Shown in pieces: positions 1 through 10,208 of a stretch of 30,617 bases of DNA. The position numbers were made by a program, and so were the translations under genes. Below the pieces are notes generated by a model. The model was given only the letters and a program-made list of their open reading frames with translations. It made no database searches and had not been told where the DNA came from. Position 1 is the stretch's first letter; each line of letters opens with the position of its first letter. Source of the DNA: Paraglomus occultum (Eukaryota > Glomeromycota > Glomeromycetes > Paraglomerales > Paraglomeraceae); contig CAJVPJ010000289.1 of NCBI GenBank assembly GCA_910592205.1, forward strand, positions 1-30,617, read 5' to 3'.

Positions 1-78
1 TCTAATCAAAATTGGGCAAGTTACGCCTGTCGATCTTTTTTCGAAAAAAAAGTTCATTTTTTTTGCACACCACTGTAT
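1..78. mobile_element. Terminal end of a Tc1/mariner-type transposon
   Basis: The sequence runs to ...TTTTTGCACACCACTGTA and then into unrelated DNA. Read from the other strand it starts TACAGTGGTGTGCAAAAA, the usual form of a Tc1/mariner terminal repeat beside a TA target site. The rest of the element lies left of the window, so neither its partner end nor a transposase can be seen. Confidence 0.5.
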
Positions 79-143
79 ATTATAAGTCTTTATTACCATT
101 ATTAATGCAATCTTAAACCACAGAATTTATTACTGTCAGCGAT

Positions 144-400
144 ATGGCGACGAACACAAGCGCGAGCCTTGACGACGATGAAATTATGCAAATAGTTTTC
201 GGTTGCAAGTCCGCTGAGAGCGACTCTGATACGGAAGATGAAGAAAAAGATACCGTTGTCAAAAAATTTTCGTTAATTAAGGTATAGATGCTCTTAAGAA
301 GTCCCTGATATTTTTCGAACAACAAGACAACATGACTTTAAGACAGAAGCGTCAGGCGTCTTATCAACCAAATTACATTACACCATCTATCTTTACTTAG
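144..400 (+). pseudogene. Tigger/pogo-like transposase, C-terminal tail (broken)
   Basis: Two overlapping plus-strand frames together give the typical tail of a CENP-B/Tigger (DDE_1) transposase. The first, from ATG 144, reads LDDDEIMQIVFG and then an acidic stretch (ESDSDTEDEEKD), and is closed by TAG near 285. The second frame continues from 281 with GIDALKKSLIFFEQQDN and ends at the TAG at 398-400. Tigger transposases commonly end with an acidic linker followed by an amphipathic helix that ends in FxEQQ, so the fit is good. One frameshift near 281 separates the two halves, and the catalytic DDE core and N-terminal HTH are absent. It is a dead fragment, not a gene. Confidence 0.6.
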
Positions 401-884
401 ACAAACGTTTATTGAACGTTTTTTACAATAAGCTTGTAACCACGGTTCACTCTGTTGGGTTAATTGCAAATTTCAACCGAAAATAAAGTTGATAATTACT
501 AAAGGCTAGTTTATACCGTGTAAGATTGTACAGTATTACTTATGATAAAATTCCGTGTTACATTAAATCCGACCTTATTTCATCAATGCGCGACCGTTGT
601 CAGCAAGTAATAGACAATAATGGTGAACGAATTAATTATTAATAAAATATGTTTTTTATACCAATAAAAACCTTGCTTTGTAGCTTTCAACAAGCCATTT
701 CATGTTAAATTTGAAACAGTTTCTATGAAGTTATTGCAAAAAAAGCAGAATTTGTTCCAACAGAGCACTCGTATTATCATTATTAGATGGGGATGGAGAG
801 GGAGATGGAGAAGAGTCTGTTGAAACGATGTTGGCGATTTGTTTGTTATTATAATAGGTAACCACAGTATCATTGTCATAGTAG
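401..884. other. Intergenic, no gene seen
   Basis: AT-rich DNA without a supported gene. At about 785-815 a purine-rich GGGGATGGAGAGG-type tract reads as Ser-Pro repeats on the minus strand (about 731-900). That frame starts inside the transposon end at 885-925, so I do not call it a gene. Confidence 0.4.
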
Positions 885-925
885 ATGGACGAAGAAAGGC
901 CAATTTTTTTCTTAACACACTGTAT
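885..925. mobile_element. Tc1-type transposon end
   Basis: The segment ends ...TTTTTTTCTTAACACACTGTA followed by TATGATAC. The reverse strand starts TACAGTGTGTTAAG, the form of a Tc1-like terminal repeat next to a TA. It abuts the 3' end of the unrecognised minus-strand gene fragment at 926-1289, so it is probably the insertion point that cut that gene. Confidence 0.4.
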
Positions 926-1289
926 ATGATACAAGTTCGGCTACAATCATTTCACCAACAAATATTCCCGTTGATTGTTGGGGAAATGCAATAATTTGCA
1001 TACCAACGATTTGAATATTGTATGTTTTAAGTTTCTTGGCAGTCTCAACACTAGCTCCAAGATACTTCCGGAGGCTTGTGAGAAGAATGTTTACGCCAGT
1101 GTTGGAAATTTTTTCCGAATCGTCGAGAGTATATTTTCTGTCTTGTTGCAAAGGACCTCCTGATAACTCCATATTCATCACATATAAGATCTGTGGCCAG
1201 TGCATCAGCCTTCTTGGATACTGGATTCCCAATTGGATCATTTAGATGGTTTGCAGACATAGTGTCGAAGATGTCACGTGAAACAAAAT
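926..1289 (-). pseudogene. Unrecognised protein-coding fragment, cut at both ends
   Basis: The minus strand is open in two overlapping frames that join near 1150. One reads NDPIGNPVSKKADALATDLI and CDEYGVI. The other reads YTLDDSEKISNTGVNILLTS, LRKYLGASVETAKKLKTYNI and QIVGMQIIAFPQQ. The composition is that of an ordinary soluble protein, with no low complexity, so I think it was coding. One frameshift separates the halves. Both ends run straight into transposon termini (885-925 and 1290-1375), so apparent start and stop codons beyond those points belong to transposon DNA. I do not recognise the family and assign no function. Confidence 0.45.
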
Positions 1290-1375
1290 GATTAACGTTC
1301 TCTAAATGCACGCTCTCTCTAAATGCAAGTGCATCGTCGGTCCCAACGACGTGCACTTAGAGAGGTTTGACTGTA
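1290..1375. mobile_element. Tigger/pogo-like terminal inverted repeat (solo)
   Basis: Contains the iterated motif CTCTAAATGCA twice (about 1301 and 1318) and then GTGCACTTAGAGAGGTTTGA ending in CTGTA, with TA at 1374-1375. It aligns over its whole length with the right end of the complete element at 23396-24295 (TTCCCTAAATGCAC ... TGCACTTAGGGAGG), so it is an end of the same or a sister family. The matching left end is not in the expected place. Confidence 0.6.
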
Positions 1376-3453
1376 GTGCCATGGGACTGAAATTAGATAT
1401 TAAATGTACAAGCAACATTTACCAATCGTCGGGTTTCGTCGCATCGACAAAGAGGAGAGAATTTTAGCGATCTAAAGATTAGTACTCGAACTAAATTACT
1501 TACCGAACGAGTTCTCGGGCCTAATAGATTTGTAATTCACGAAAACACCTTGTTTTGTTTATGAAATTGTTGTAATTCGTGATCCGGTCCTTAGTAGCAA
1601 AGTTGTGAATAAGATTTAGAAATACTATTGTTGGAATACCTTGGACGCCCTATGTTTGCGCTCTAATTCGACTTTTGTTAAAGTAGTACTGTTCTTTTAT
1701 TTTCATCACTAAATTTTATATTAATATTAACTGTAAAATTAATGCTTTAAAGTAATCTTTACGAAAGTAGGAACAATTTATACTATTATGCTCGCTCTCG
1801 ATTATTAAATATTCGATCACCAATCTTGATTGGCAAGGCACGTATAAGCAAAGTAGTTGAATATTATCCATATGATCCAATCTATTCGTGCACTCATCCT
1901 TCTAACAAAATTGCCAATAGTATATTTCCTTGATCTTGTTTTGGGAAGAACGTTTCGATTTACTATATTTCCCACCAGATAAGTCTTGAAATGTGCACTC
2001 TTCAAGTTGAATATTCTAGATGAATCATAAATCTAGTCCAAAAACTGATTATAATAATAAGCTGGACCCCTGAGATCTACTTATTATTTTTGAGGGTATG
2101 TTTCCAGCCCAATTCGGTTTAGTGTTTAGTGTTAGTCTTGAAATCATACGTTTTCCAGTAACGGTCGCGTTCGCGAGCGATAAGCATTACGGGTATTGGA
2201 TGCAGTTTCCAAGTTCTGAGCGTATAGATATTGAGAATAATAAACCTATTGCTAACAGATTGTGATTATTTTCTAATTGGTTTCCCCCTCCCCTAACCAG
2301 AGAACCGGAATCTTTATGCTTTTGCTACCATATTGATTGATATTGATGGTATGAAAAAAAATATAGCCGAGATAAATTAGGAGAAAAGCCGGTCCAACCC
2401 AATTTATATTCTAATTATATATTTCACCATGGGTTCCGAGATTAGAATTGAAGCACAAAAGTTTCTCACGTAATTCAGATTGATAAATAATAATAATAGT
2501 AATAATAATAATAGCAACAACAACAACAACAACAATAACCACATAAACATTGAGTAATCAGGGTAAAGTACGGGTAGGTAACAGATAAACAGAATGGCTA
2601 TATTTTTCACAGGAATTTCACAATGGGTTATCACCCAACGCAAATGGGTAATTCCGTTATTGTTCGTAATATATCGGGAAAGCTTCAATTTCTGGACGAA
2701 CGAGAATGCGATTTACCGCTATGTGATACAATAAATAGAATACCGAGTGCATGAACGGTATTAAGCATAAAACGTTTTAATGAAGAGCATCCTATAAATG
2801 CAGAACCTTCAAAATTAGGTGCGTAAAAATGCTCTCAGTCTAATTGGCAAGACGTGACATGCATAAATTTCTAAATTACGTTGCCGACAATCAGTAACTA
2901 TGACGGCAATAAACTTCGCTTTTAGAACGTATTTAATTTTTTTCCCTCTTATCTGGGAATTTAATCTTTCCTTTAAGACCCACAAGCATGTAAAAAAGTT
3001 ACAGCCAGTAAATCGTGCGACGTTGTATATCTAGCCTTATAAAGAATCGACTGCTGCAACTCAACAATTGAACAGGTAAATATTGAATTATGATGACATA
3101 ATTTACTCTCCCTCTTACCTTTGAACGTTAGTTCACTAATTAACCCGTGGTTGACCGATACTTGTCCGGATTGCTAAACAATACGCTCCATCCGAATGGA
3201 GAATAAACTATCTTGTATTATGCGTCATAGCGTTCGGGCGCTCACGGTATAAAGGATTAGATTGTCGTGGGAAATAGTTAGACCGTCGTTGATAGAGGGA
3301 ACATCATGGGTAATCTGGCAAACTCTATTTTATCGAGTAGGTGTCATCTTTCCTTGCCAATAGGCATAATGACGAAATTATAAAATCTTGTTAAAGGATA
3401 ATGACGTACGACTGACGGTGTGAGAAAAACATTTTGCAAAATCTTGGCTTTCT
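1376..3453. other. Intergenic, no gene seen
   Basis: About 2 kb of AT-rich DNA with no frame I can support. It holds the triplet repeat at 2481-2538 and a 6-bp hairpin CTCCAT-CCGA-ATGGAG at 3186-3201. The last few hundred bases presumably carry the promoter of the gene starting at 3514. Confidence 0.5.
2481..2538. repeat. Triplet microsatellite (AAT)n then (AAC)n
   Basis: Imperfect AAT/AGT triplets pass into CAACAACAACAACAACAA. On the minus strand this reads as a run of leucines, which explains a spurious open frame here. Confidence 0.85.
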
Positions 3454-3460
3454 TATAAAA
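3454..3460 (+). promoter_or_regulatory. Candidate TATA box
   Basis: TATAAAA lies 54 bp upstream of the ATG at 3514. Position and sequence suit a core promoter for the HAM1-like gene. Such strings are common in AT-rich DNA, so this is suggestive only. Confidence 0.3.
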
Positions 3461-3513
3461 ACGACTCGAAAATTGGAAAATACACCTACCTATTCTTGAT
3501 TGCTAAAAAAAAT

Positions 3514-6500
3514 ATGTCGGCTTTAACTGATGTACGAGAACATCGAACGCATACTGAAGAGGGCAACCTTGTTCGAAAGCCCACAATTACGATAAACCGT
3601 TCCAGATCACTTCCAGCAGAATCGACCGAAACTCCGTTGGCCCACATATCGCCAACAAAATATTTATCCATCGACGACAAGAATGAAATCAAAATACTTT
3701 CTATATTTTCCGCCTTCAAGGAGGGCAAACTGCCTTCTAATGAACAAATCAAGCGATTCCTGAATAAGGTTCTGAACATAATGAGGAAAGAAAAGAAAAA
3801 GCAGAGACTATCGGGAGAAGGCAGAGAATTGATGGAAGAGTTTAAAGGGCTCGTTAGAGTCACGATGGACGTGATATCACGAAAGAATGCCGATGAGGAT
3901 TTTCAAGAACTTGTTTGGTGTCTTACTGAGGCTGCAAAGAAGAATGTTGGTACTACAAGTGAGTATATGCGTGTCATTTTTATTGTTCGAGAAGAGCCAT
4001 AAAGATGGAACTATTTGAGCGAGTATATATGTAAAATACCGAAATGAAAAGATTCTCAATTAACGATTATTTTCTAACAGGTGAAGGAGGAGCCAGCGTT
4101 GATGCGAACGTCATGCAGGAAGCTCGAAAGGGTACGTAAAATAGTCGTTTTTCTTTGTATCGTTTTCTTTGCAACTTACCATTTAATATAATCGTGTTCT
4201 CTGCATGGTTCCGCCCCCCCCCCCCCCTCTCTCTCTCTGCTTTCCATAGGCGTCGACTCATTATGGACGATTACACAGCTTTTAACCACAAACAACGAAT
4301 TTAGACAACTTCTTCGCGATCTTGTAATCATCATCCGAGACATGTTTGCCGACTTGACCAGTACAATTAGACCACCCGAACACGAAGTCAAACGCGCTTA
4401 TAATGAAACTGACCGTCATAAGGATATCGGCCGGAGAGATCAGTCGGACATCCGTTCCTCTGGTTACAGCAGCACAGTTGGTCGGAAAGATGAATCGATG
4501 GGCTACAGTAGTAGTACCTCACCGACCCATGAAGATGAATACGGCAACAGGGAAGAATCGGACTACGAGAATGACCCAAGAAGTCCAGAGGGGCAACGTC
4601 CCGCTTACGTGGCGGAAGCTCACGAATTCGAAGCCACTGGTGATTGTAATAATCAAAAGGCGAAGCCTTTGGACAAACTTAAACAACGTCTTCCGGAAAA
4701 GCATAGACATAGGGTTGATAAGGGTGCCGCCATTGTTAGTGACAAGCTATCAGGAGATAGGAGATCTGCATTGATTAGGCGGCTTTTTAAAGTAATCACC
4801 ACAGTGCAGAGACATGATCAATATCAGCAAGCTGTTGAAGACGTTTTCGACATCCTTGCTACTTGGGGTGAGCGTGCTTCTACGTACAAGGAAGATATTG
4901 CTTCCAAGAAAGATGCCGTTGAAGAAGATCCTGATTGGGTAGCAGCGCGAGCACATTTGAAGGTATGTGTTGTAAACGTGTTGGAAACAAGCTATTATAT
5001 TTTGTATACTAAGGTATCTGTTTATTTAACATAAACAGCGCTTGGCCCAATCACTTGCTGCAAAGTCCCTTGACCCGCTGGAACAAGCATTTTCTGACTT
5101 GATGAAAGAAGTACGCGAAGACGCCGATCTCAGAGGATACTTTGAAGAGGTAAATGACAAGTATGATTGAGTACCGGAATTGACTTGAGATTGATATTTA
5201 ATATTTGCTTTCCTGATCGATAGATAAACGTATACGTAAAAAGTCTTCTTAAAGAACCGGGTTACATTGAAAAACAAGAGAGTGTAGATCGTGGCCGCGA
5301 GTTAATGGATCGTGGTCAATTTTTGAACGACAGGCACAGAAATACCATACAGCGCGTAATCGATGAGTTGGTTAATTATACCGAAGCATTGGCTAACGAT
5401 CCTCTGATGCATGAGCTTGGAGAGAGGGTCTCGAGAGTATTTAGCCTTTTGTTACTCGACAGGTAAACCGCGTGTTTTGACAGAGTCGCTTAACAGAAAA
5501 ACGCCACAGGTGAATTAACGTTGGGTATTTTCTATTGTACGTGGTAACAGGCATGGCAGAATTGTGTTTAAACCGCACATCATCATAGACTTCCGAACGA
5601 CGTTTATTCCATTGATTCTCAATAACGTAAACAATATTCCGATACCTCGTATTGAATTTACAGACAATGACTTTGACGTGGTGGTTGAAAATCTGGTCTT
5701 GAACAGTCCTAGCAGCTTTGTACCGAATCTTATTGAACTGGAGGCAAGTGTTATTGGAGAATGTCACATGTTTGGGTTCATGTGTTGGACTATACACTAA
5801 TCACAGCTCGTTTTGTTGTATAGAATCGTAACTTCCTTTCGTTACATAACGCTGATGAAGTTCGTGATAAACGCGAACATACATGTATGTTCAATGTTAA
5901 GGGTATTCATGCAGAAGCAAGCAAGGTTTGCTTCTATTACAAAAAGAAGACGGGATTCCCCCACATTAAGGACTATGGTCTCGTAGATGTATCTGTGAGT
6001 AATAAGGATGTTTATTGATCATATATAGTTCTTTCAAGTCCTAAAATTACGTAAAATATTAACCATCATTTGCTGTTTGCTCCTAGATTCGTAATCGTGG
6101 AATATCCATTACTGGCAAACTCGTTTTCGCCAATGATGATAAGGAACACGTATACAGAGTCGAAGAAGTCAAATGCACAGTTAACGACCTGTATGTCGAC
6201 ATCAAAGGCAAACGACACGATTTCCTTTACTTTGCTTTCCACCCGGTGTTGGTGAGACTGATGAAACAGCAAATAGCTCGTAACATCGAGGACGCCGTAT
6301 CCAGACGCCTCCAATCGATCGATCAAAGCATGAAAGGTACATTCCAGTCACTGAGAAACAAGACTCTCGATAACGACAAGTTGGGACGAAAAAGAAGTTC
6401 GTGGTTGGGTGGAATGTTAAAGAGACATTCGTCGTATGGAACGAGATCGTCGGCGTCCGCAGATAGCGATGCGAGTGAAGAAGAGACAAATGTGAGCAGT

Positions 6501-6605
6501 GGGGCTGGCCAAACGTATGAAGGTCATCATGACTACAACAAAGTAGATGAGACTCGCAGCGGTGAAAAGGGAAAGTGGAGAGACACGTCGTTTAATTTGG
6601 TTTGA
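3514..6605 (+). CDS. HAM1/DUF4449-family protein (8 exons, 813 aa)
   Basis: Exons by splice consensus and frame: 3514-3958, 4081-4131, 4250-4962, 5039-5149, 5224-5462, 5551-5743, 5824-5994 and 6087-6605. They total 2442 nt with every junction in phase. The N-terminal part carries the hallmark GKLPSNEQIKRFLN (about residue 75) of fungal HAM1 N-terminal domains. The last third (from KPHIIIDFRTTFIPLI through IRNRGISITGKLVF to YFAFHPVLVRLMKQQIARNI) matches the HAM1 C-terminal/DUF4449 domain. By family these resemble BPI/SMP-like lipid-binding folds and have been linked to hyphal fusion and mating; biochemical function is not settled. There is no signal peptide or membrane segment. Residues about 220-300 form a charged, Ser/Tyr-rich, probably disordered linker, and the last 80 residues are Ser/Lys-rich. 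The start is the first ATG downstream of a TATA-like box. Intron 6 is GC-AG. Family call confident, role inferred. Confidence 0.88.
4213..4240. repeat. C-run plus (CT)n tract inside an intron
   Basis: A run of about 15 C followed by (CT) repeats lies 8-35 bases before the AG of intron 2 (4132-4249). It forms an extreme polypyrimidine tract for that acceptor and is likely variable in length. Confidence 0.8.
5744..5823 (+). other. GC-AG intron (intron 6 of the HAM1-like gene)
   Basis: The donor is GAG|GCAAGT and the acceptor TTGTATAG|AAT. GCAAGT is the consensus of GC-type donors. The nearest GT (5748) would shift the frame relative to exon 7, whereas the GC donor gives an in-phase join (LIELE then NRNFLSLHN) that suits the family. 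Non-canonical but well supported by frame. Confidence 0.75.
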
Positions 6606-6759
6606 GACGATGCATATTGTAGATTAGCAGATGCTGATTATACCCCCACGAGTTAAGTAAGGTTTGGCGATAATAATTTCATTAATTATATTTCATAAAC
6701 ATATTTAGTATATCATTATTGTATATCTATGAAAATTATGTGATGATATGTATTTATCA

Positions 6760-6765
6760 AATAAA
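6760..6765 (+). terminator. Polyadenylation signal AATAAA
   Basis: AATAAA lies 155 bp past the stop codon of the HAM1-like gene and is followed by a T/G-rich stretch (TCGTGTTTGTTCT), a usual arrangement for 3' end formation. Confidence 0.5.
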
Positions 6766-6839
6766 TCGTGTTTGTTCTAGTAAAAATGTCTGAATTTTGT
6801 TGTTGAATCAACATCTATTTTGTCACGTGAACAATACGC

Positions 6840-6949
6840 ATTCAAAGCTCCATTATAGCACGAGTTCTATAATATTTATTACGACAAGAATTCTTTTATA
6901 ACGCGAATTCCATTGTAACGAGATCCACTATAGCAAGCTTTGACTGTTA
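6840..6949. mobile_element. Pogo/Tigger-type terminal repeat with internal subrepeats
   Basis: Five degenerate copies of a roughly 17-20 bp unit occur in a row (ATTATAGCACGAGTTC, ATTACGACAAGAATTC, TTATAACGCGAATTCC, ATTGTAACGAGATCC, ACTATAGCAAGCTT). They end in TTTGACTGTTA. Iterated sites at the tip and a GACTGT(T)A end are the style of pogo-like elements, where the transposase HTH domain binds. No transposase or partner end is nearby. Confidence 0.5.
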
Positions 6950-7837
6950 TGTAGTCTTGATCAAATCGATAGAATCATGTCTTTGATTCCATCATAGCTG
7001 TTTACTCTGCGAATACCCTACCTTTTTAAGTTATCACAGCGAAAGTTAAGCGCTACTGCTGCGGAAACTACTGCTCCGTCTAGGGCAAAATATTCACGCA
7101 AGACAAATTTTCGTTTGAAACCGATAACGCTACTGACGGGGCTAATGTTTCTCCAGAAACGAGTACTACAAAGTGCGGGAGTTTTTGACTCTTATCGAAT
7201 ATTAAGTACAATTTCGGATTCTCGGGCGGTTATAGTAGTACTGATACATCCCCTTACCTTCCCCAAATTCATCAAAATTACGTTTAGCAACGGGAATAAG
7301 GCTAGGCCGGTCCATTTTAGTTCACGGAGAATCGGCCGAAAAGAAAAATACCAAGCCCGACCTGAATCAACGACTTCCCAATTAGAATTTGTTGGTCTAG
7401 TTTACTGGAATTATTATAATAAACGCAGGTAGTAGTGGCGTTACTGGCAATGAGTTTCTTTATACTCTCACGCTCCCAGCATATCATAACTACCAAAATA
7501 CACTATATTGTTCCTCTAAACCAATCGTCGCATTGTGAATGTTAGACGAGCTTACATCACGAGAATAAATATCTAAAATCGAAACTTGTTACACGCTCAA
7601 GGGAGCATATTTAAACAAGTTGTGGAGGAGGGCGATCAATATTGAGTTTATTTATAAATATATTTATTTTTAGACTTTGTCAAAACTGTTAATTGTCAAT
7701 GTTTTATTAATAACGTTTGGTTATTATTTATCACTAATAAAACGCATCAATCCATTCTTCACTCGTCTCCAACTTGTGCCATTTACCCTCCCTCCCCAAC
7801 GACAATAAACACAACACCTCCATTTGCTAAAGAGAAA
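6950..7837. other. Intergenic, upstream of the Sec14-like gene
   Basis: No supported gene. One plus-strand frame stays open from about 6997 to 7432 but has no early ATG and no recognisable motif, so I leave it out. From about 7755 the sequence becomes pyrimidine- then CA-rich (CCCTCCCTCCCCAACG, CACAACACCTCC), which looks like the leader of the gene starting at 7838. Confidence 0.4.
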
Positions 7838-9280
7838 ATGTCTACCGCCCTGGCTCAACAACAGCAATTAAAAACTCCCACCTCGGGTAGAATTGGTACA
7901 ATGACTTCAGATCAACAACAGGTCTTGACACAATTTTGGAGAATGTTGCTAGACTTGTTTGCGGACTCTGCCCCCGCCATTCAGTCTACAAAGAATTCCA
8001 AGAATTTCCTCTCCCGAAAGAAAACTACCGACGCAACTGCCAACGACTCTTCTTCGTCCGACAAGTACAACGAATTCCGTGAACTCGCCTCTGCACTCGA
8101 ACTTTATTCCCTTTCTGAACTCCGTCAAGCTTGGTGGCGGCTAAACTCATTCGATGACCCAGACAGCATTATGCTTCGATTTCTCCGTGCAAGAAAATGG
8201 GACGTAAACAAAGCGCTTGCCATGTTAGTGTCGACGTTAAAATGGAGTTTGCAGAGCGACATCGAATCTATCATTTCAGACGGAGAATCGGGACTGCAGC
8301 AATATTTTGAGGAGAAACGAATGAAGGGATTTGATCTTCAATTGACCAGCGGGAAAAGCTTTCTTCATGGATTCGACAAAGAGGGAAGACCTATTTGGTA
8401 AGGACAAGAAAGGAAGAGGAGAATGGGATCAAAGTTTGAAGAGACAAAGACATGTGTCATACGCCTTTTATCGTGGAACTGATTTTGTTTTACGTACTTT
8501 AGTTACATTAACGTCCGGTATCATAAAAAGGATGATCAGTCGCTCGAAATACTGCAAAAGTTTACTTTATGGACAATGGAGACGTCTCGTTTGATGGTCA
8601 TTCCTCCTGTCGAGACAGCTTGTCTTGTATTCAACATGGATGGATTCAGTTTATCTAACGTGGTATGTTTATGCGATCCATAGATATCACATAGTATGCC
8701 GTCATAAAATACAGCCAACAACCTAAATTCACCCTTTATCCTTCCATTTTAGGATTATCAATATATAAACTTTATGATAAAATGCTTCGAAGCCTATTAT
8801 CCCGAATCCCTCGGCGTCTGCCTTGTCCATCGTGCGCCTTGGGTTTTTTCCGTTGTCTGGAAAGTCATCTCTCCTCTAATCGACCCGGTAGTCGCTGCAA
8901 AGATAAAGTTCACCAACGATTCCAAAGAACTCCTCGAATACATCTCGTCGGATACCTTGATTGCTTCTCTCGGCGGTAATAATAAATGGGAATACAAGTA
9001 TGTTCCACCAAAGCCGAATGAAAATGCACGGATGGCAGATACGAAAACGAAAGAGAACAAGTTGAAAATAAGAAGAGACTTGGAGAGCAAATTCGAAGAA
9101 AGTACGAGGAAATGGTTAGCGGACCCATCGCCGACAAACATTAAAGAGAGACAGGAATTGAAAAAGAAATTGAGGGAGGCGCAGATCCAGTTGGATCCTT
9201 ACATTAGGGCTAGGACACTTTACCATCGGATCGGAGTGATTAAGGACGATGGTGGTTGTGATTGGAAAGTGTTGGAATGA
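7838..9280 (+). CDS. Sec14/Csr1-like CRAL-TRIO lipid-transfer protein (3 exons, 415 aa)
   Basis: Exons: 7838-8397, 8503-8662 and 8753-9280, all junctions in phase (GRPI-C-YINVRYHKKDDQS across intron 1, GFSLSNV|DYQYINF across intron 2). Residues 107-137 (DPDSIMLRFLRARKWDVNKA) are the CRAL-TRIO N-terminal helical domain. Residues about 165-320 are the Sec14-type lipid-binding domain, with GFDKEGRPI, METSRLMVIPPVETACLVFN, IKCFEAYYPESLG and HRAPWVFSVVWKVISPLIDP. The best fit I know is the fungal Csr1/Sfh2 clade of phosphatidylinositol transfer proteins, cytosolic proteins that exchange phospholipids between membranes and affect lipid metabolism. The first 75 residues are Gln/Ser/Thr-rich. The last 80 are highly charged and helical, a feature of the long Csr1-type tail. 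The gene converges on the methyltransferase gene with 344 bp between stop codons. The start is the first ATG after a CA-rich leader. Confidence 0.92.
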
Positions 9281-9624
9281 ATTTGGGTTTTTCTTTTCAA
9301 GCATGGGCAAGCGAGTGATAAGGAATATTGGACTTGGGAACAGTTTTGTCATTCAGATATAGATACATATTGGATTATCATGTAAATCTTTTTTTTCTTT
9401 TTGTATTTCTAGAACACACATTACGCATTTCATGGATATTAGTCGTAATAATATACTTGCATTACAAATGATAGATGCGCAATATCGTTAGTAATATAGA
9501 CCGATTTTCATGTTGTTATATTTTGCCATATCCAATACAAGTCTGAATAATGCAGTGATATGTACAATATTTCTTTCGGTCACATAAGTTTACGTACATT
9601 CGAAGTAGAAATCTTGCATATCGA
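9281..9624. other. Convergent intergenic region (two 3' ends)
   Basis: Between the stop of the Sec14-like gene (+) and the stop of the methyltransferase (-). AT-rich with a T-run at about 9389. No canonical AATAAA for either gene was seen, so both probably use degenerate signals. Confidence 0.5.
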
Positions 9625-10169
9625 TCAAAAGGCAATGAGTCTTTTGGATATAAGACCGGCACGATCAAAACTATTGAGATTCTTATGAGCCACTATTTGG
9701 AAGCACGTCGAGCTTCCTTGCCGAGCAACTATGACAGACCATGCAAGGAAGATTTCCCAGATGCTACATGAGATACAAAAAGAATATTACTCATATCGTT
9801 AGCTCCTCAATTTAAGAGCGAATCAGTATAAAGTACACCCGCGATGAAAGTCATTTATTCGATACATACCGATACCATTTATCACCATATTTCTCAACGA
9901 CGGTGGCCTTGTTTTTCAGCCAGTTGTGATACCAGCGGTAGATAGTTGCAGAGTAATGAACGCCAACAGTGTCGATATCGTGAATTTCAAAACCAGCTCT
10001 CTCCAATTGTTCAATCACCCAATACAGAGGGCACGAAGCATCAGCGCCGGGAAATACATATTTGGCCATGAACAAGCCCCATATAAAGTCTTCGTACTGC
10101 CAGGTACTGTTTGAAAAAGGTATGATGATGGATCAATAGATGTTGTAACTAATTTACACACACACACAC

Positions 10170-10208
<39 letters not shown>

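Noticed and set aside
731-900. Minus-strand Ser-Pro-rich ORF
   Set aside because: Starts inside a transposon end and depends on a purine microsatellite.
2404-2688. Minus-strand frame with a polyleucine run
   Set aside because: The leucines are the AAC triplet repeat read backwards.
3186-3201. Hairpin CTCCAT-CCGA-ATGGAG
   Set aside because: Six base pairs in AT-rich DNA is within chance, and there is no adjacent feature to give it a role.
6997-7432. Plus-strand frame open for about 145 codons
   Set aside because: No ATG near its beginning, no motif, and no splice signals linking it to the gene at 7838. Probably chance.
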